Shown piece after piece: positions 1 through 13,090 of a stretch of 64,000 nucleotides of DNA. Under the pieces are notes generated by a model that had not been told where the DNA came from, made no database searches, and worked only from the letters and a program-made list of their open reading frames with translations. Made by a program: the position numbers and the translations under genes. The first letter of the stretch is position 1; each line of letters starts with the position of its first letter. The DNA is from Unio delphinus (taxonomy: Eukaryota; Mollusca; Bivalvia; Unionida; Unionidae), in assembly GCA_029339505.1 (NCBI GenBank), contig JAQISU010000096.1:6645001-6709000 (forward strand), given 5' to 3'.

Positions 1-239
1 GTGCATTGAAAAATTGAAAGAATCTGTAAAATAGCATACTACTTCAAATCAGCTGAAGAAAAAACAATTTTTATTTGAGTGCATGACCGTTTAATCTTTA
101 GTATTTATATGTGTGTATCAATGAGCCAAGGCCAACTCTGGTCGACTGCCTCTGTGTCTTCATTGAAGGAACATAGCTCACATTTCTCCTGGAATGGTAT
201 TGCCAATAATGTTTAAAAGTGTCATTTAAAGCCACATGG

Positions 240-435
240 GCCCAAATGGCCGAGTGGTCTAAACGCTCTCCGTTACGGATCACTGCCGTCTCACCTCTAT
301 TTGCGTGGGTTCGAGTCTCAGATTCAGCCAATGTGGATATATGAGAAAGCTTGCCAGCACCATTAATACTGCCCGTTATGTATAGCCTATTGTGTGCTGA
401 AAAATGGCGTTAAACACTACAACAACAGCAACAAA
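240..435 (+). mobile_element. tRNA-derived SINE, family A
   Basis: A tRNA-like head carries a perfect A box (TGGCCGAGTGG, 247-257) and a B box (GGTTCGAGTCT, 308-318). A unique body follows, ending in a (CAA)n-like tail near 416-435. Related copies occur at 43861-44117 and 63439-63678 (minus strand), with fragments at 14410-14455 and 25668-25733. The dispersed copies, the non-tRNA body and the simple tail show a SINE rather than a functional tRNA gene. Confidence 0.8.
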
Positions 436-440
436 CCCAC

Positions 441-1460
441 ATAAGAAAGCAAATTCGTACTTCTATATGTCTAGATGTAATAAGAAATTTGTCAGTATTG
501 GGCCTGTCAATCAAATCTGATTTTGATTAAACCAAACACCCTCTGGCCTTAAGATGCGAGGGCATTACTAAAATGATTAAAGAATTACTTGATCAGCTAG
601 GTAAGATTACCAGGATCCTACATTTGTCATCCAGTAGTTTCCTATGCAAACGTAGTAATCATTATATACTTAATTTGTTTTTGTACCTAAGACTGATAAA
701 TCAAAAGAAGACACTAAAAGATGCAAAGTAATTGAGTGTATGCTTGATTCCAAAGTAAATACATACACTTAGCTAAAGAAAATACTCAATAACAGTATTA
801 AAACATCCCCATCCTGCGACTGTTTAACTTAGTAGCGTACCGGGTACTGTCATTCGTTTGAAACAGAAATCACATTTTGGTTTTTACCTGAAAGTTAAAT
901 AAATTTAGAGTCATATTATGATAGATTGCGCATTGGAATTTTTATTTCTTCAGTTTTTCAAGAATGGATGGATTTTGTCTTTTTGTCGATCGAACTACAT
1001 TCTGCTTATATATAGTTGTGATGGACTGGAGTTATTTAGCTAAGTACGATGTGCTTCTGGCTGGGGGAACATAATTAAAAAGCAAGATGAAAGATGTTTC
1101 TGTTCTGTCATTGAAAGTGTGGAATCATAAAGTAAAGAAAAAAAAATATGAAATTATATTAATCGACATTCTCAAGAAGACGAATGATTAAACATTGTTT
1201 ATTATGGATATAAAATTTACTTCGTTTTAGAGTGCAGTAAATTATCGTTTGGAATGTGAGTTCGTTTGGAAACGTGGTCTATATTAGCAGTACAGTTTCG
1301 TGCTGAGGATCAAGTTTAAAAACGCATGTAATTATATTTAAAAGAAATAACTAAGAATGTACATACTGAGGACATTCAAGACGCATAAAGGTAAATACAT
1401 TTATTGCCATTGTTATTACCACCTTAAGACGGCATATTTTATGCCCCGTCACTTGTGCTC
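441..1460. other. No recognised feature
   Basis: AT-rich sequence with no recognised coding segment, splice-consistent exon or repeat. Nothing is claimed here. Confidence 0.5.
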
Positions 1461-1469
1461 CTTGTAGGA

Positions 1470-1565
1470 GGGTTCCTAGACCGATAAATGTCCCCATAAC
1501 AATTTTTAATAACGCCCATCAGAATGTAAAAGTTGGTATGGAGACAGGTTTATCGTCTTACAGGG
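1470..1565. repeat. Imperfect foldback repeat
   Basis: GACCGATAAATGTCCCCATA (1479-1498) pairs imperfectly with the segment at 1537-1557 (reverse complement GACGATAAACCTGTCTCCATA). About 38 bp of spacer separates them. The arms differ by a short indel and a few substitutions. This looks like a small MITE or the core of a foldback element. No target duplication was identified. Confidence 0.5.
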
Positions 1566-3560
1566 ACCACGGCTACATGACCTGTGTGAATTGTACATTA
1601 AATCCAAGCATTTTCTCAAGAAAATTTTAAATAGGAAATTGTAAAGCAGCTGAGGTATGAGAACTCATTTCGCCAGCGGAATAGGCAAATCAATCTTGAC
1701 TGTGATGATATTTCAAAATACTTAGGCTAAGAATGGTAAAACAAAAACAAAAAAAATATAAGACAGATACCATTCACGATGTATTTAGAGAAATATTAAA
1801 AAAAAAACGGACATCTGAAAAGAAACGAAAAAAAACGTTTTATGAAATAAAAGGTATGAATTTGTTATAAAGTATAAAAGTGGAATATATTTCCACTTAG
1901 AAAAATCTGTTGAGGAATAGGTTTGACTGAACATGGAAGTATATCAGTCAAAATGAATTGAGAAATACAGTAACACGCACCACAATTATTCTTGACTCTA
2001 GTTGAAGTAAGGACGAAACCATAAAAAAGTATTATCAAACCCTTCGAATACCTGAAAATGAAAATTATTTTACGTCTGACTTAAAAATATGTGAGTCATA
2101 TATTTTTTTCTAAATGCAAGACATTTTTTTAAAACTGGCTACTTTCCTAACATTACCTAAGCGATATTTAAAGTCAGGCAAATAAACGTTTAGTCCTCTA
2201 CATGCTGTCATACTTGAAAACTTGAACGGAAAGGATATAGCGAAAATGTTTTACAAACAAGAGTTATCTGTATTTTGCTAACAAAACGACATCTGCAAAG
2301 TTTTAAAAAACTGTAAAATATAAAAGAAATGAAAATATGTGCTGGAATAAAGAATATAAATTACAAATCGTTTAATAGTTAAAAACTGGTGGAAAATATT
2401 ATGCCATTTATAAAAACGACACCACTTCTTTCGAGATGACTGGGAACAAGTACAGAAGTATAGTTACTCTAAAGCATTAGAAATGTAAGTTCTGAAAGAT
2501 AATGATTTTCTAGAATGTGATAGATGTAGAACAACAGTGCTTTAAAATTGAAAAGGAGTTAAAGCATCGTGCATCATGCAAATTTATTATGATCACAAAC
2601 CTAGAGAAAAAAACAAAAATCTATCCCCCCCCCCAAAAAAAAATACAATTAAATAACACAGGCAACTAAAATGTAGACGATTTCCTCGCAAGATAATCAC
2701 AAATAACAAAAGAAGTAATACCAACATAAGCATAACAGGATAACCAATCAGAAAAAGAAGGGGGAAAACGTCACAGCAACCAAGATATCACACCTAGCAT
2801 AGATGATTCTCTACTCGTAGCCATCTCCAACATTATTTTAATTTTTTTTAATTAACTAATTGATCTTTGTCATCTGACGTGGCGCTAATACAACTTATTC
2901 CTCTTCAGTTTACTCAACTTTTTTCACATTGCCATAACTCGAGATCGTAGCCAATTTCATTCCAACAGGTGGAGCCATGAAAAAAAAAAACCGGTTCAGA
3001 AATTTGGTTGGCCTTTTATTGTATCCTTTCCAAGAACAATGTATTGTTGATCAGTCATATTAGATCTCAAATCTTTACGTTATTAACTTATTTTTCTTAT
3101 CCACTGATTAGTGTGTCTTATGAAAATATCTGGATCTGAGTGTTTTAATGTAAATCTCATGATAAGTGTTACAGAATGAAAATCTCAAAAACAAATGTTG
3201 CAAATAGATTGCTGCAATTTACAATTCAAATCGTTTCTAAGGACGTCTACAATTAATACTAAATTACCCCAACAACTAACTATATAAAGAGGTGTTCAGA
3301 ACAAATTGTTCAATGGTCATTGAATTATATAATTTTAGGAATATGAATCTGTTAAAAAATAATTTCAGGAAAGAATCGCAAAGTTAATTGTTTTAAAAAT
3401 GACGAGCATTTTATTTTATGGAGATATAACAAAATGTATCACCAATTTAGCCGAATATCTGAAAGTCTATCGCGATTAGCTTGTTCTTTATCCCAAAGTA
3501 GTTAGCTCCTCGTATTTTTAATTCCTCTCCTTCCGACGATAATGTCTCATTGACATGACA
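1566..3560. other. No recognised gene
   Basis: AT-rich DNA with short homopolymer runs, for example a C run followed by an A run near 2624-2642. No coding or RNA gene was recognised. Confidence 0.5.
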
Positions 3561-3574
3561 ATACTTGATATGCC

Positions 3575-3640
3575 ATGCCTACTGTTCTGACAATAGTAGC
3601 TATTGTAATGCCTACTGTTCTGACAATAGTAACTATTGTA
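3575..3640. repeat. 33 bp tandem duplication with palindromic core
   Basis: Two adjacent copies of a 33 bp unit (3575-3607 and 3608-3640) differ by one base. Each contains a 7 bp perfect inverted repeat with a 3 nt loop, ACAATAG-TAG-CTATTGT in the first and ACAATAG-TAA-CTATTGT in the second. The duplication produces the 62 aa open frame here, which is not evidence of a gene. Confidence 0.75.
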
Positions 3641-6600
3641 AGACTGTTCGTTCTAAATTGCCGTCAAGCCTTTTACCTCATTGTAAAAAAAATTAAATGT
3701 TTGACGATATTTTTCTCCATATATTGTCTGAATATTCTTTTTAATTTTAATATTCTTACATAGTTTAACTTTTTCTTTAGATTCAACACGTGTTTGATGT
3801 TAATGGAAAACAGTTGTTTTGTGTGGAGCCGTATATTTACTTTTGTATTTTATTTACACTGCAATGTTTCTATGATAAATTTCAACATGTTAAAGCTGTC
3901 TACGTTGATTTTTTTCCAAGGGTTTTTGTTTATATAGTCTTACATTATTCTACATGTTCATTAGAAATTAATTTAAAATATGCAATAGCAAAAGGAGAAT
4001 TAGAAAAAATGAAAACATGTTTCATCAATAAATATGCAATAGTTGGCTTAGTGATGGTATACGTTTGCCCTTGACAACTATTGCTAGAACACTTGTTATT
4101 ATGTCTTGTAATGTGTTAGCACAATCTTCTGAACATTAGCTATCCTGAATGATTCAACGTTTTCGTGTGATTTGTTTAATCTAATTTCTCGACACATATA
4201 TCCTGTAAACCAGTTCTTTTATATACCGATTTGAATGCCAAAATACTTGTAATTTCTCAAAGTTAACTTATAAGGCAGCTTAAAAGAAACCTTTGTTTAT
4301 TTTCTAATCTATAATCTTAATTATTCCAATTGTCTTACAAATTTGCAAAAATAAAAATTAAATTAAAATACGTTGACTTAAAAACATGTAAAAGTTATCT
4401 GACAAAACTAGTATAACTATTTAGAGTTTAATTTTGTGAAACTTAACAAACACTTTAAGTATTATAGTGGTAATAAATGAAAAGTGTGAGCTTACAATTT
4501 AATTAAGCAAATCCAATCTAGTCTTTGTAAAGATCTATGAAAGTCCTAAGTAATAAAAAGTCCCTTTCAATTTTCAACACTGATCCTCCAAAAATCGTAA
4601 TGTTTTGAAGATGGAGGCTTTTAGATTTTTTTTCGAATAATTTGTAACAGTTTCAGAATAATTGTATTGTCCAAATAATGAGCACTTTCTATCACCAATG
4701 AAGAGTTTATAAAATGTAAACGAATCCCGAAATCGGAATGAAGCCTAATGCTTAAATTTCTCTTTATATACATCGTTTATTGCAAATGTATTTCAAAATA
4801 GACCACTTGTGACAGCATACACTATTGCTAAGCATATTAAGGTGACCTCACTCAACCTCACTCAACCAATGGAAAAACACTTATCCCATCAGTCATTGAA
4901 AAACTACGCCATATCCGTTATTTTAAGTCTTATGATTACGATTATTATTACTAATTGTCAACACGTACACAAGCAAATATTTATAAATCCTATGCAATTT
5001 GCGTTCTTAAAAGAGCCAGGTCACATACCGTTCATTAATAACCCAAAATATTCTATACAATTTACAACTATGAATGAAAATTACAAAAATAAATAAAAAT
5101 CATGTATCAGGAGTCACAAAAATATAGATATACATAGCACTGATGAATGTCAAATTATGTAAAATCAGTAACGTTAGAGACCAAGAAGATCACAAAAAAA
5201 ACAACAAAAAAAAAACAACACAGAAAACGTCTAAAGAACAACAGAAGACCCCACTCAAAGTTAAGTATAATCCACCATGTCTACGACTTATAACTCGATA
5301 TCAAAGCAAACTAATAACTTGTTAGGTAATAAATTGGATAGATTTTACCCACATACAAATGTCTCGTCATAAAAAAAAAAAACGTTATTAACTGTTTACA
5401 ATGCAGCACCTAATTATCTCGAGGTTGTAAGCAACATAATTCAAAGAAGTTAAAATGTGAGTGATTCACCATTAAATATGGATATGAGAGAAATTGTGGA
5501 ACTAATTACTGCATATTTATTTGGATAGTTTACGATCAAGTACCTAATGGTACATGAGCATTTAAAGGATAAAGTTAATAAGACTGTAGAGGCATGTCAC
5601 AACCCTTCTACAGTATTAGGACAAATACGGCAGAAAGGTGGGCATTTTAATTTTAAATGACTCACCAGCCCCCAGTCAGCAATGTTGACAGTTTAAATAC
5701 AAGAACAACTCAAGGTAAACTCTATCTTAATTTAATCAATATTAATATTGAATAAACTATTCAAGTAATTTCTGGATATACATCTTCCAATTTCACTTCA
5801 CTCATAATTTAATATATTAATTTGTTAGCATTATTTCATCATATGAGAGTTCACGTGCTAATGTGAGAGAGTATTCGTCCACTGAGCAGTCCCTTGTACT
5901 CATATGCATCAATTCCTCTCTTCTTCTATTATTCTCCCTTTTCCCCTCCTGCACTCTTCCTGTGCCGCTCCTTGTACTAATTATCATTCTCCCAGTTAAA
6001 TTCCTCTTTCCCTTTTCTACAAGTCATGTTTTCTCGAAGTGGTATTTTCTCCAGAATTCTTTTTGATAAATCATTGTATATTCCGTTATTCGTACACAGG
6101 TATTTCACAGGTTCCCATTGTCTGTTTGAAACATGAATTCCAACTCCTACTGGTAGGTCTTGAAATTCGTCTAATTCCGATTGGCAGATATACTTACAAC
6201 TAAGTCACAACCCTATTGTTTATTAACTGAAAAGATGCCTTTGGATAATGGTTGTATCCTTTGATAACATTTCATTTATCTATTTTGGTATGTAATTAAT
6301 CAACTATCATCTGGATACTTTTGACGCCATACTTTTCGAAAATAGTAATACAATGTGCATTGTCAAGGCTTCATGGTCTTGGTCGTAAACCACGGGACAA
6401 GAAGAAGAAAAACAACAGCTTCATATAATTGAAAACTATAATTAATTCCCTAGCATATAAAGTAAAAGAATTAAAAATAACTTACAGGATGGTGAATGAA
6501 TTCCTAAAATACCAGTAAGTCTATCAATTCCAATACTTCAGTGGAATCTGAATGAGCTTCAAAGGTAATTTGAGTGATATCACTGCTGTAATGAAGTGTC

Positions 6601-7014
6601 AACATTTTGTGGAAAAAATCATTGACATAATCTCATAATAATTTTTTAATGAATTAACGGTAATTCCAATGCAGCTGTATATCCAAATGTTTTTGAATGA
6701 ATTTTTAAAAAATTCCGTTAAACTATCATGTATCCAAACAGTCTTCAAATTAATGTTAAAGCACTGTAATTCCAACGAACGATAACAGTAAATTATTCGC
6801 CTAATTCCGTGTAAAAATTCATTTATATATAGAGAGAATGCGCAATAGTGAAAATTGCAATCTAATGCTTGCAAAAAAGTGATTCATTCTTGGTATTTCA
6901 TAATACTCTCTCAGTAAATAGATCAGCTGTTTTAGCCAATCAGAAACGTAGGTTAGTTTAACCTTTACACAAGAACTAAATTCCCTTTCGCATCACGTTA
7001 AGTTTACTTATATT
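3641..7014. other. No recognised gene
   Basis: AT-rich DNA with several short open frames of 60-95 codons. None resembles a known family or has convincing splice context. A short motif near 5668-5700 (CCCAGTCAGCAAT and following) recurs near 7260-7285, suggesting weak dispersed-repeat content. Confidence 0.5.
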
Positions 7015-7020
7015 GGAACA

Positions 7021-7081
7021 AAACTTAACCTTGGAACTTACGAATGGAGAAAAACTTAACCTTGGAACTTACGAATGGAGA
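7021..7081. repeat. Short tandem duplication, period about 31 bp
   Basis: Two near-identical adjacent copies of a unit beginning AAACTTAACCTTGG (7021-7050 and 7052-7081). No function is proposed. Confidence 0.75.
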
Positions 7082-7479
7082 AAAATATAAGCATTATATG
7101 TGACTTTGGTGTTTCGGGTTGTTATGTCACCACGGTGGTAGTTGTTATGGCGGGGTGGGGTGCTCTCAGTATTTTATTTAAGTTATTATAGAAGTCCCAT
7201 CCAGTCTCGATTTTGGTTCGAAGTTAAATTAGTGAAACACAGACGTAATGTTCCGAGCCTCCAGTCAGCAATTCCGACAGTTAAATGACTGAATGTAAAA
7301 AAAATGAAATTCAGCGAATAACAGTTGAATAACAATTGAATAGTTAAATGCTTCAAATGTACAAGGTAATTTACTTCGCTCGACCCTGTGATAGTCTATG
7401 CCAACACGTGATTAGTAGTAGGAGATAGCTTTCCACCTGTCCTTATATTCTGCTCATCTGGGTATTCGTCTCTCATATT

Positions 7480-7690
7480 CCCTCAATTTCTTCTCTTCTT
7501 CCACCCGAATTTCTCCAAATTACTTTTTCTCCTCGACTTCTCTATACTCCTCTGTCTTCTCTACTTCCTCCTCCTCGACTCCCTTTTCCTCCTACTCCTC
7601 CTCTTTCTCTTCCTCCTACTCCTCCTCCTCCTCCTCGTCGACTCTTTCTTCCGACTAGACTTTGTCGACTCCTACTGCTCTTCCAGTCTC
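7480..7690. repeat. Polypyrimidine tract (TCC/TCT-rich)
   Basis: About 200 bp almost purely C and T on the plus strand, with irregular CTC, TCC and TTC runs and few purines. It is a low-complexity polypurine/polypyrimidine tract. Such tracts can adopt triplex structures, but that is not shown here. Confidence 0.7.
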
Positions 7691-8435
7691 ACTTCCGTCT
7701 CCAATCTTAAGAGACTAAAGACTCAACTGGGGTTCTGTCACCCTCCCCAAAATAAAAGCTTCCTATGAAAACACAAGGACGCTACAATATTTTCTTTGGC
7801 CCTCTCATCTCACACTACACAAAGCCTATCATCCGATAACGGCTATTCAATTCTTAGATCACGCATTCATTCACATCGAAATACTCATACGTTCTTTAAT
7901 GGTAAAACAACCTCGTAATAAAAGCACGGAATTTATTAGTTCTCATACATACATCAATAAATTGCGTTACATCAGTACATATTCCTAATCCCATTATAAT
8001 AAACAATATCACAACAATCAGACGCATTTCGTTACATTACACTTATAAAACGTACACACATATTCCAGTATCCATGATCTGATGTACCCATACATCCATA
8101 TAAAATAATCTTACACACTTCAACCAAATTCACAATTCAGGCATGTGTACATTTTAACATATGACATGAATAAACTAACTAGTTTACTACGACGAAACCT
8201 ATTAGCGAATCACAAAATTAATTCTGATCATAAGCTAACAATCTACATAAGTTTCTAGATAATACTCAAACACATTTCTCAAATACGCGTGTAAAAGAAA
8301 CACTACAAAGGTAATTCTACGTACTTAACGATCCCAGTAATTTCTTTACGGAGCTTTGTTTTCCATTTGAATCTCCTACCTAAGTTTTAACGCCAAATTA
8401 CGAGTGGTTTCCTCAAAGTAACCATATATTGCTAA
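7691..8435. other. No recognised feature
   Basis: AT-rich sequence with no recognisable gene or well-bounded repeat. Confidence 0.5.
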
Positions 8436-8439
8436 GCAA

Positions 8440-8880
8440 TCTGTCTCATCGTCATCAATTTCTTGACCTGGCTTGGTCGTCGAGGTGCTGTGCTGCTAAA
8501 CATCTGACAAGTTATCTCCACCTGTCTCGATCATGTTCTAATGCGCGTGTCTCTGCAAAACATTTCCTGGTCCATCCTGTGATGTAGTATTCTTCTCAGT
8601 TGTTTCATCCAGGTTCTTCACTAAAGTGGCAAGATCGTCTTCACTGCCTGCCAGCCCATCAATGTTGTCTGCGAAACAGATGTTCGTGATGCTACGCCCT
8701 TCAACGCAGACTGTCTAATAGAAAGTGGTTTTACACGGCTTCGCTCATGATGTGCTCTAAGTAGATGTTAAACAGCGTGGGTGACAACAGACAGCCTTGA
8801 CGTACTCTGAATTTTGTCTGGTACCAGTCCCCCACATAACCTTGGGTAATTACTGCACTGGTAGCCTTGGCGTACGGCTA
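8440..8880 (-). pseudogene. RTE-like LINE reverse transcriptase, 3' part
   Basis: Read on the minus strand, 8880 to 8440 encodes the later part of a reverse transcriptase: VRQGCLLSPTLFNIYLE, then a diverged metal motif FADNID (normally FADDID), with stops between. The frame upstream of VRQGC reads TSAVITQG...GDWYQTKF, as expected for RTE-type endonuclease-reverse transcriptases. It abuts a plus-strand segment (8880-9200) holding the upstream part of the same protein, so this is one element with an inverted 5' portion. It is a dead fragment. Confidence 0.7.
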
Positions 8881-9200
8881 CTTGATGGTATTGATTACCA
8901 AAAGTCAGTAGCATTCAAGACGAAAATTGAAAATGCTTTACAGACGAAAGTGACATTGCAGAAAGATGGACTGAGTATTGTAAAGAACTCTACAACCATC
9001 CATCCACAGAGGTGCTTGAAGTTCCAAACTCCACAAATGATGATGATGTCCACATTCTCAAAGAAGAGGTGGAGTCAGCAATAAGATCACTAAAGAAAGT
9101 AGACAACATCCCAGCTGAGTTTATCAAGAATGATGGGAAATCAGTAATAGAGCTACTAACAAAAGTCTGTAACAAGATCTGGCCAACACAGTTACTGGGC
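8880..9200 (+). pseudogene. RTE-like LINE, inverted 5' part
   Basis: On the plus strand this encodes the segment just before the reverse transcriptase core, including YCKELYNHPSTEVLEV, EVESAIRSLKK, DNIPAEF and VCNKIWPTQ, in shifted frames. The family usually has a GKxxG stretch between SLKK and VDNIPAE, and it is missing here. About 130 residues that should lie between this part and the minus-strand part at 8440-8880 are also absent. The 10 bp string GCGTACGGCT occurs at both edges (8870-8879 and 9201-9210). Confidence 0.65.
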
Positions 9201-9234
9201 GCGTACGGCTTAAGGTACGCGAGTACCGGACAAA

Positions 9235-9936
9235 GCGGACTGCAACTAATGTATTGAAAAATAACATATGAAAACCAACAAAGAAACCTCCAATCATCAA
9301 GCTAATATAAGGTCATGGTATAAAGGCTGTGACCGTGACAGACCATGTCCACGTTGTAAAACAATAGGCCACGTCCCAAAGGATTGTCCTATCACAAAAA
9401 CCAAAAACGATCAGAATGCAAATTCGTATGCGTCTAAAGTTAAAGGACCAGTCCAACCAGAAGCTCAACCAGAAGAAATTGTACCACCGGAAGGAGGCAC
9501 AATGGAACAACAAATAGAGAAAACAGTAGAAACTGTGGAAGAAGAAGAAGATGGTTTTCTAACTCCAAAAAAGACAACCAGGAAAATCCTTCCACAAAAA
9601 GCTCTTAAAACGCACAACAGATATGACATCTTATCAATAGAGGAAGAAGGAGAAGAAGAAATACAAGACATCATATGCGATACAATACATGAGACGGAGA
9701 TAAGTGGATTACAGCCCCTCACATCAACACCGATCTCATCTCAAAGGAAGCGTAAATGCAAAACGCTATCAGGCTCTTCCTCTAGCGACGATACAGAGCT
9801 TCCAGCTGTCGCAGATATAATGAAGATAATAGCGCAGACAAGAATGGAAACCAAACAGCAAAAAAGGAGAATGAGGGAAAAAAAGAAAAGAGAGAATAAA
9901 GAACAAAACTTATCCGACAGCTCAAGCGATGACTAA
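9235..9936 (+). pseudogene. Tx1/L1-like LINE ORF1 (zinc-knuckle protein)
   Basis: A 222-codon open frame (9268-9936) has a CCHC-type knuckle near its start (CPRCKTIGHVPKDC, about residues 28-41). A long acidic, Lys/Glu/Ser-rich tail follows, with serine clusters (SGSSSSDD, SDSSSDD). Upstream frames give ITYENQQRN, which resembles the segment preceding such knuckles, so the true N-terminus has been lost to frameshifts. The protein probably bound element RNA as a nucleocapsid-like factor. ORF2 follows about 230 bp downstream in the same orientation. Confidence 0.7.
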
Positions 9937-10162
9937 GCAAATATACTGAAAGAAATAAGGGAAAAAAAAACAATGGAGAAAACTAAAATGGACGACACGG
10001 AACGAATCACTGACGATAGGGACATGACAGATAGGGAACCGACAGACGAGGGGCCAATGCCCCAAACAAAATTACAACAAAATTAACCATAACTATAACT
10101 AATAATTTACTTCAATATATAATTAATCTACAATAGGAGAACAGCCATCTGGTAAACCAAAA

Positions 10163-12567
10163 ATGGAAGAAGTAAACTTCCATATCACATCAATTAATAC
10201 TAATGGATTACATAAGGACAAAATTGCACAACTTATAAAATTAAAACAGTTTGACATGATACTAATTCAAGAGACACACAACAAACTTTCCAAAACATTA
10301 ATAACAGAAATCGAATCGAAAATGGATGCAATAGTTGTAACAAATGATAGTAAATAGTAACTACAACGACACTAAAGCGGGTGTAGCTATTATAATAAGT
10401 AATAGAATTAGGCAAAATTAGGAAATTTTACAAGAAGATATTAATTTAAAAGGGAGAGTTATACATTTAAAACTTAATAAACTTCATATTATGAATATAT
10501 ATTGTCCAGCATCCAGGGAAAGTCACAATGACTTCTTAATAAATCTAAATAACTATTGAAATAATTTCTATGCAAAACATCTGATTATGGGGGGGGGGGG
10601 GATTTTAACTGGGTGGGAGAAAATGTAGATCGAACTGGAAAACTAGCAACCATTGGTTTAGCACTAATGGAAAATATGGGTAAATTAAAAAAAGGATATA
10701 AATTAACTGATGTGTATAGACGTTTGAACTTGCTAAAAACGGAATACACACATGAATATATACGTCAAGGAATAAATAGAGCAAGCAGAATAGATACATT
10801 TTACGTATCTGATTTTGGACCTAAAACATAAAAAAGCACAAATTTTAGATTTCAAAATATCAGATCATAAACAAATAATTCTGGAAATAATGATAAATAA
10901 TTGTAGATGGGGAAAGGGAAAATGGAAACTAAATAATTACATTCTAAATGACAAACAACTAATTAGAGAAATAAAAGAAGAAATCCCTAAAATACTTACA
11001 AATGAAAAGGGAAAATATGTAGCTGATATAATAACTGATTTGGATAAATTTAAAAAAAAAAGTAAAAAAATTAGCAATATATCACTCAACTAAACGTAAA
11101 CGGATTCAAAACTTGGAAATATTAGAATTAAATAGAAAATTAAATGAAGATACAACATCTATAATGGATAAGGAAAGCTACTCCAAACAACTCGAAAAGC
11201 TAGAAGAATGGGAGACAAAGGGAGCAGAAATCAGGGCGGGTAAATTTCACCATCTATACAAACAGGCAAAGGAACTATATAAACGGGAAGAAAAAAAGGA
11301 AAGGGGGAGAGAAGTCACTAGACACTTTAATGACAGACGGGGTGGAAGTGACAACTAAAGTGGAAATTATGAAGGGAGTACAAAATTTTTATACAAAACT
11401 ATATACATCTCAAAACATAGATAATAACATAATAACACAATATTTAAATTCAATACAATGCGAAAAGATTTCATCAGAACAAAAAAAATTGTGTGATGAA
11501 CTCATTTCTGTGGAAGAAGTGCAAACCACAATAAAAGAACTTGCAAAAGGTAAATCACCAGGGCGAGATGGCCTCACGGCGGAATTCAGTAAGAAAGTGA
11601 GGTGGCACCAATCTTAGAATGTTTATTTAATAATATACTGTTAAAAAAAGACAAAATGACAGACACAATGAGGGAGGGATTGATTACTATTATTTATAAA
11701 GGGAAAGGGGACATAACCGACTTTAAAAAAAACTGGAGGCCCATCTCCCTCCTTAACACAGACTACAAAATACTAAGTAGAATTTTAGCGAATAGGGTTA
11801 AACACGGGATAAACACGATAGTAAACACAAATCAAACATGCGGTGGTAAAGGTAGAAGCATACATAACAATATACTTAACATTAGGACTATTATAGATTT
11901 TATAAATGGATCAAATTCGAAATGTGCTATGGTACTTTTCGACCAGGAGAAAGCTTTTGACAGACTAGAACACAATTATACGCAAAAAGTACTGGAGAAA
12001 TTTGGATTTGAAGATAACTTCCAAAAATGGACTAAAACAATGTACAATAAAATAACTGCAAATGTACAAGTAAATGGGGCGAAAACAGACAAATTTGAAA
12101 TTTTAAGATCAGTGAGGCACGGCTGCCCACAATCAATGCTATTATACGTAATAGCGATTGAAATCCTGAGTATAAAAATCAGGAGTAATACTAATATTCA
12201 AGGAATAAGAATACCAAAATTAAGAGAGGAATTCAAGATGCCACAACATGCTGATGATTGTACGAACTTTATAAATGATCCAAAATCCTTTCAACACTTA
12301 CAAAAGGAATATGAAGCTTTTGGAAAAACCTCGGGATCTCAAATAAATCATGATAAAACAGAAATTCTAAGAATAGGATACTGGAGGGGAAACCACCCTG
12401 GTTTACCTCCACACTTAATTAAAAATAGAGTAAAAGCCCTGGGGATATTCTTCGGGGCAAATGAAGAAAAGGAAAACTGTATAAAAGTTAAAAGCAAAAT
12501 AAAGGAAATAATAAATATCTGGGCACTCACGCCACTTACTCTAATGGAACGTTCACAGGTTGCAAAA

Positions 12568-12635
<68 letters not shown>

Positions 12636-12853
12636 ATTTGACATACTTACTAAACGTTGTGGACATTAACAATAAAACACTAGAAACCATTGATAATGAT
12701 ATAATAGATTACATATGGAATTACAAGACACACTACATAACAAAGTCAACACTATATAGACCTAAACTAAAGGGGGGATTAGCCTTACCACAGGAGTCTG
12801 ACGTTTTATCAATAAAGTACAGCGAAATGTCTGACAAAATGAAATACCCTTAT

Positions 12854-12908
<55 letters not shown>

Positions 12909-13090
12909 ACAAGGAATGCAAGCGTGACCACAACCCTTCGCTCGATTCGACATTTTCTCACGAGACTTTTATCGCTTCAGAATCGCAAGAAGACTGAAAC
13001 ACTACACATATGCATTCAAAACACAATTACTTACCAACGCATACAAATGGCTATCCATACAAAAATACAAAGTATAGACTTATATATAGC
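10163..13090 (+). pseudogene. Tx1/L1-like LINE ORF2 (endonuclease-reverse transcriptase), decayed
   Basis: The endonuclease part shows SINTNGLHKDK, ILIQETHNK, GGDFN (near 10590-10608), RIDTFYVS and SDHK in shifted frames. The reverse transcriptase part is mostly one frame from 11602, with WRPISLLNTDYKILSRILANRVK, FDQEKAFDRLEHNY, a degraded RHGCPQSM in place of the usual QGCPLSP, and HADDC in place of YADDT. The C-terminal part resumes around 12660-12850 (DYIWNYKTHY, LKGGLALP). Breaks include several frameshifts, a G run inside GGDFN, and (TA)n tracts at 12581-12631 and 12858-12904. The YADD and QGCP changes plus the frameshifts mean it is inactive. Confidence 0.85.

Noticed and set aside
240..320. 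Possible functional tRNA gene
   Set aside because: The A and B boxes are good, but the sequence is the head of a SINE with a conserved non-tRNA body and dispersed copies, and no proper acceptor stem could be drawn.
98..331. 77 aa minus-strand frame
   Set aside because: It lies across the SINE family A copy at 240-435 and recurs in other SINE copies. It is not a gene.
12348..12953. Open frames of 60-100 codons dominated by Ile-Tyr repeats
   Set aside because: They are translations of (TA)n tracts in both strands. The same applies at 20543-20736 and 30730-30992.
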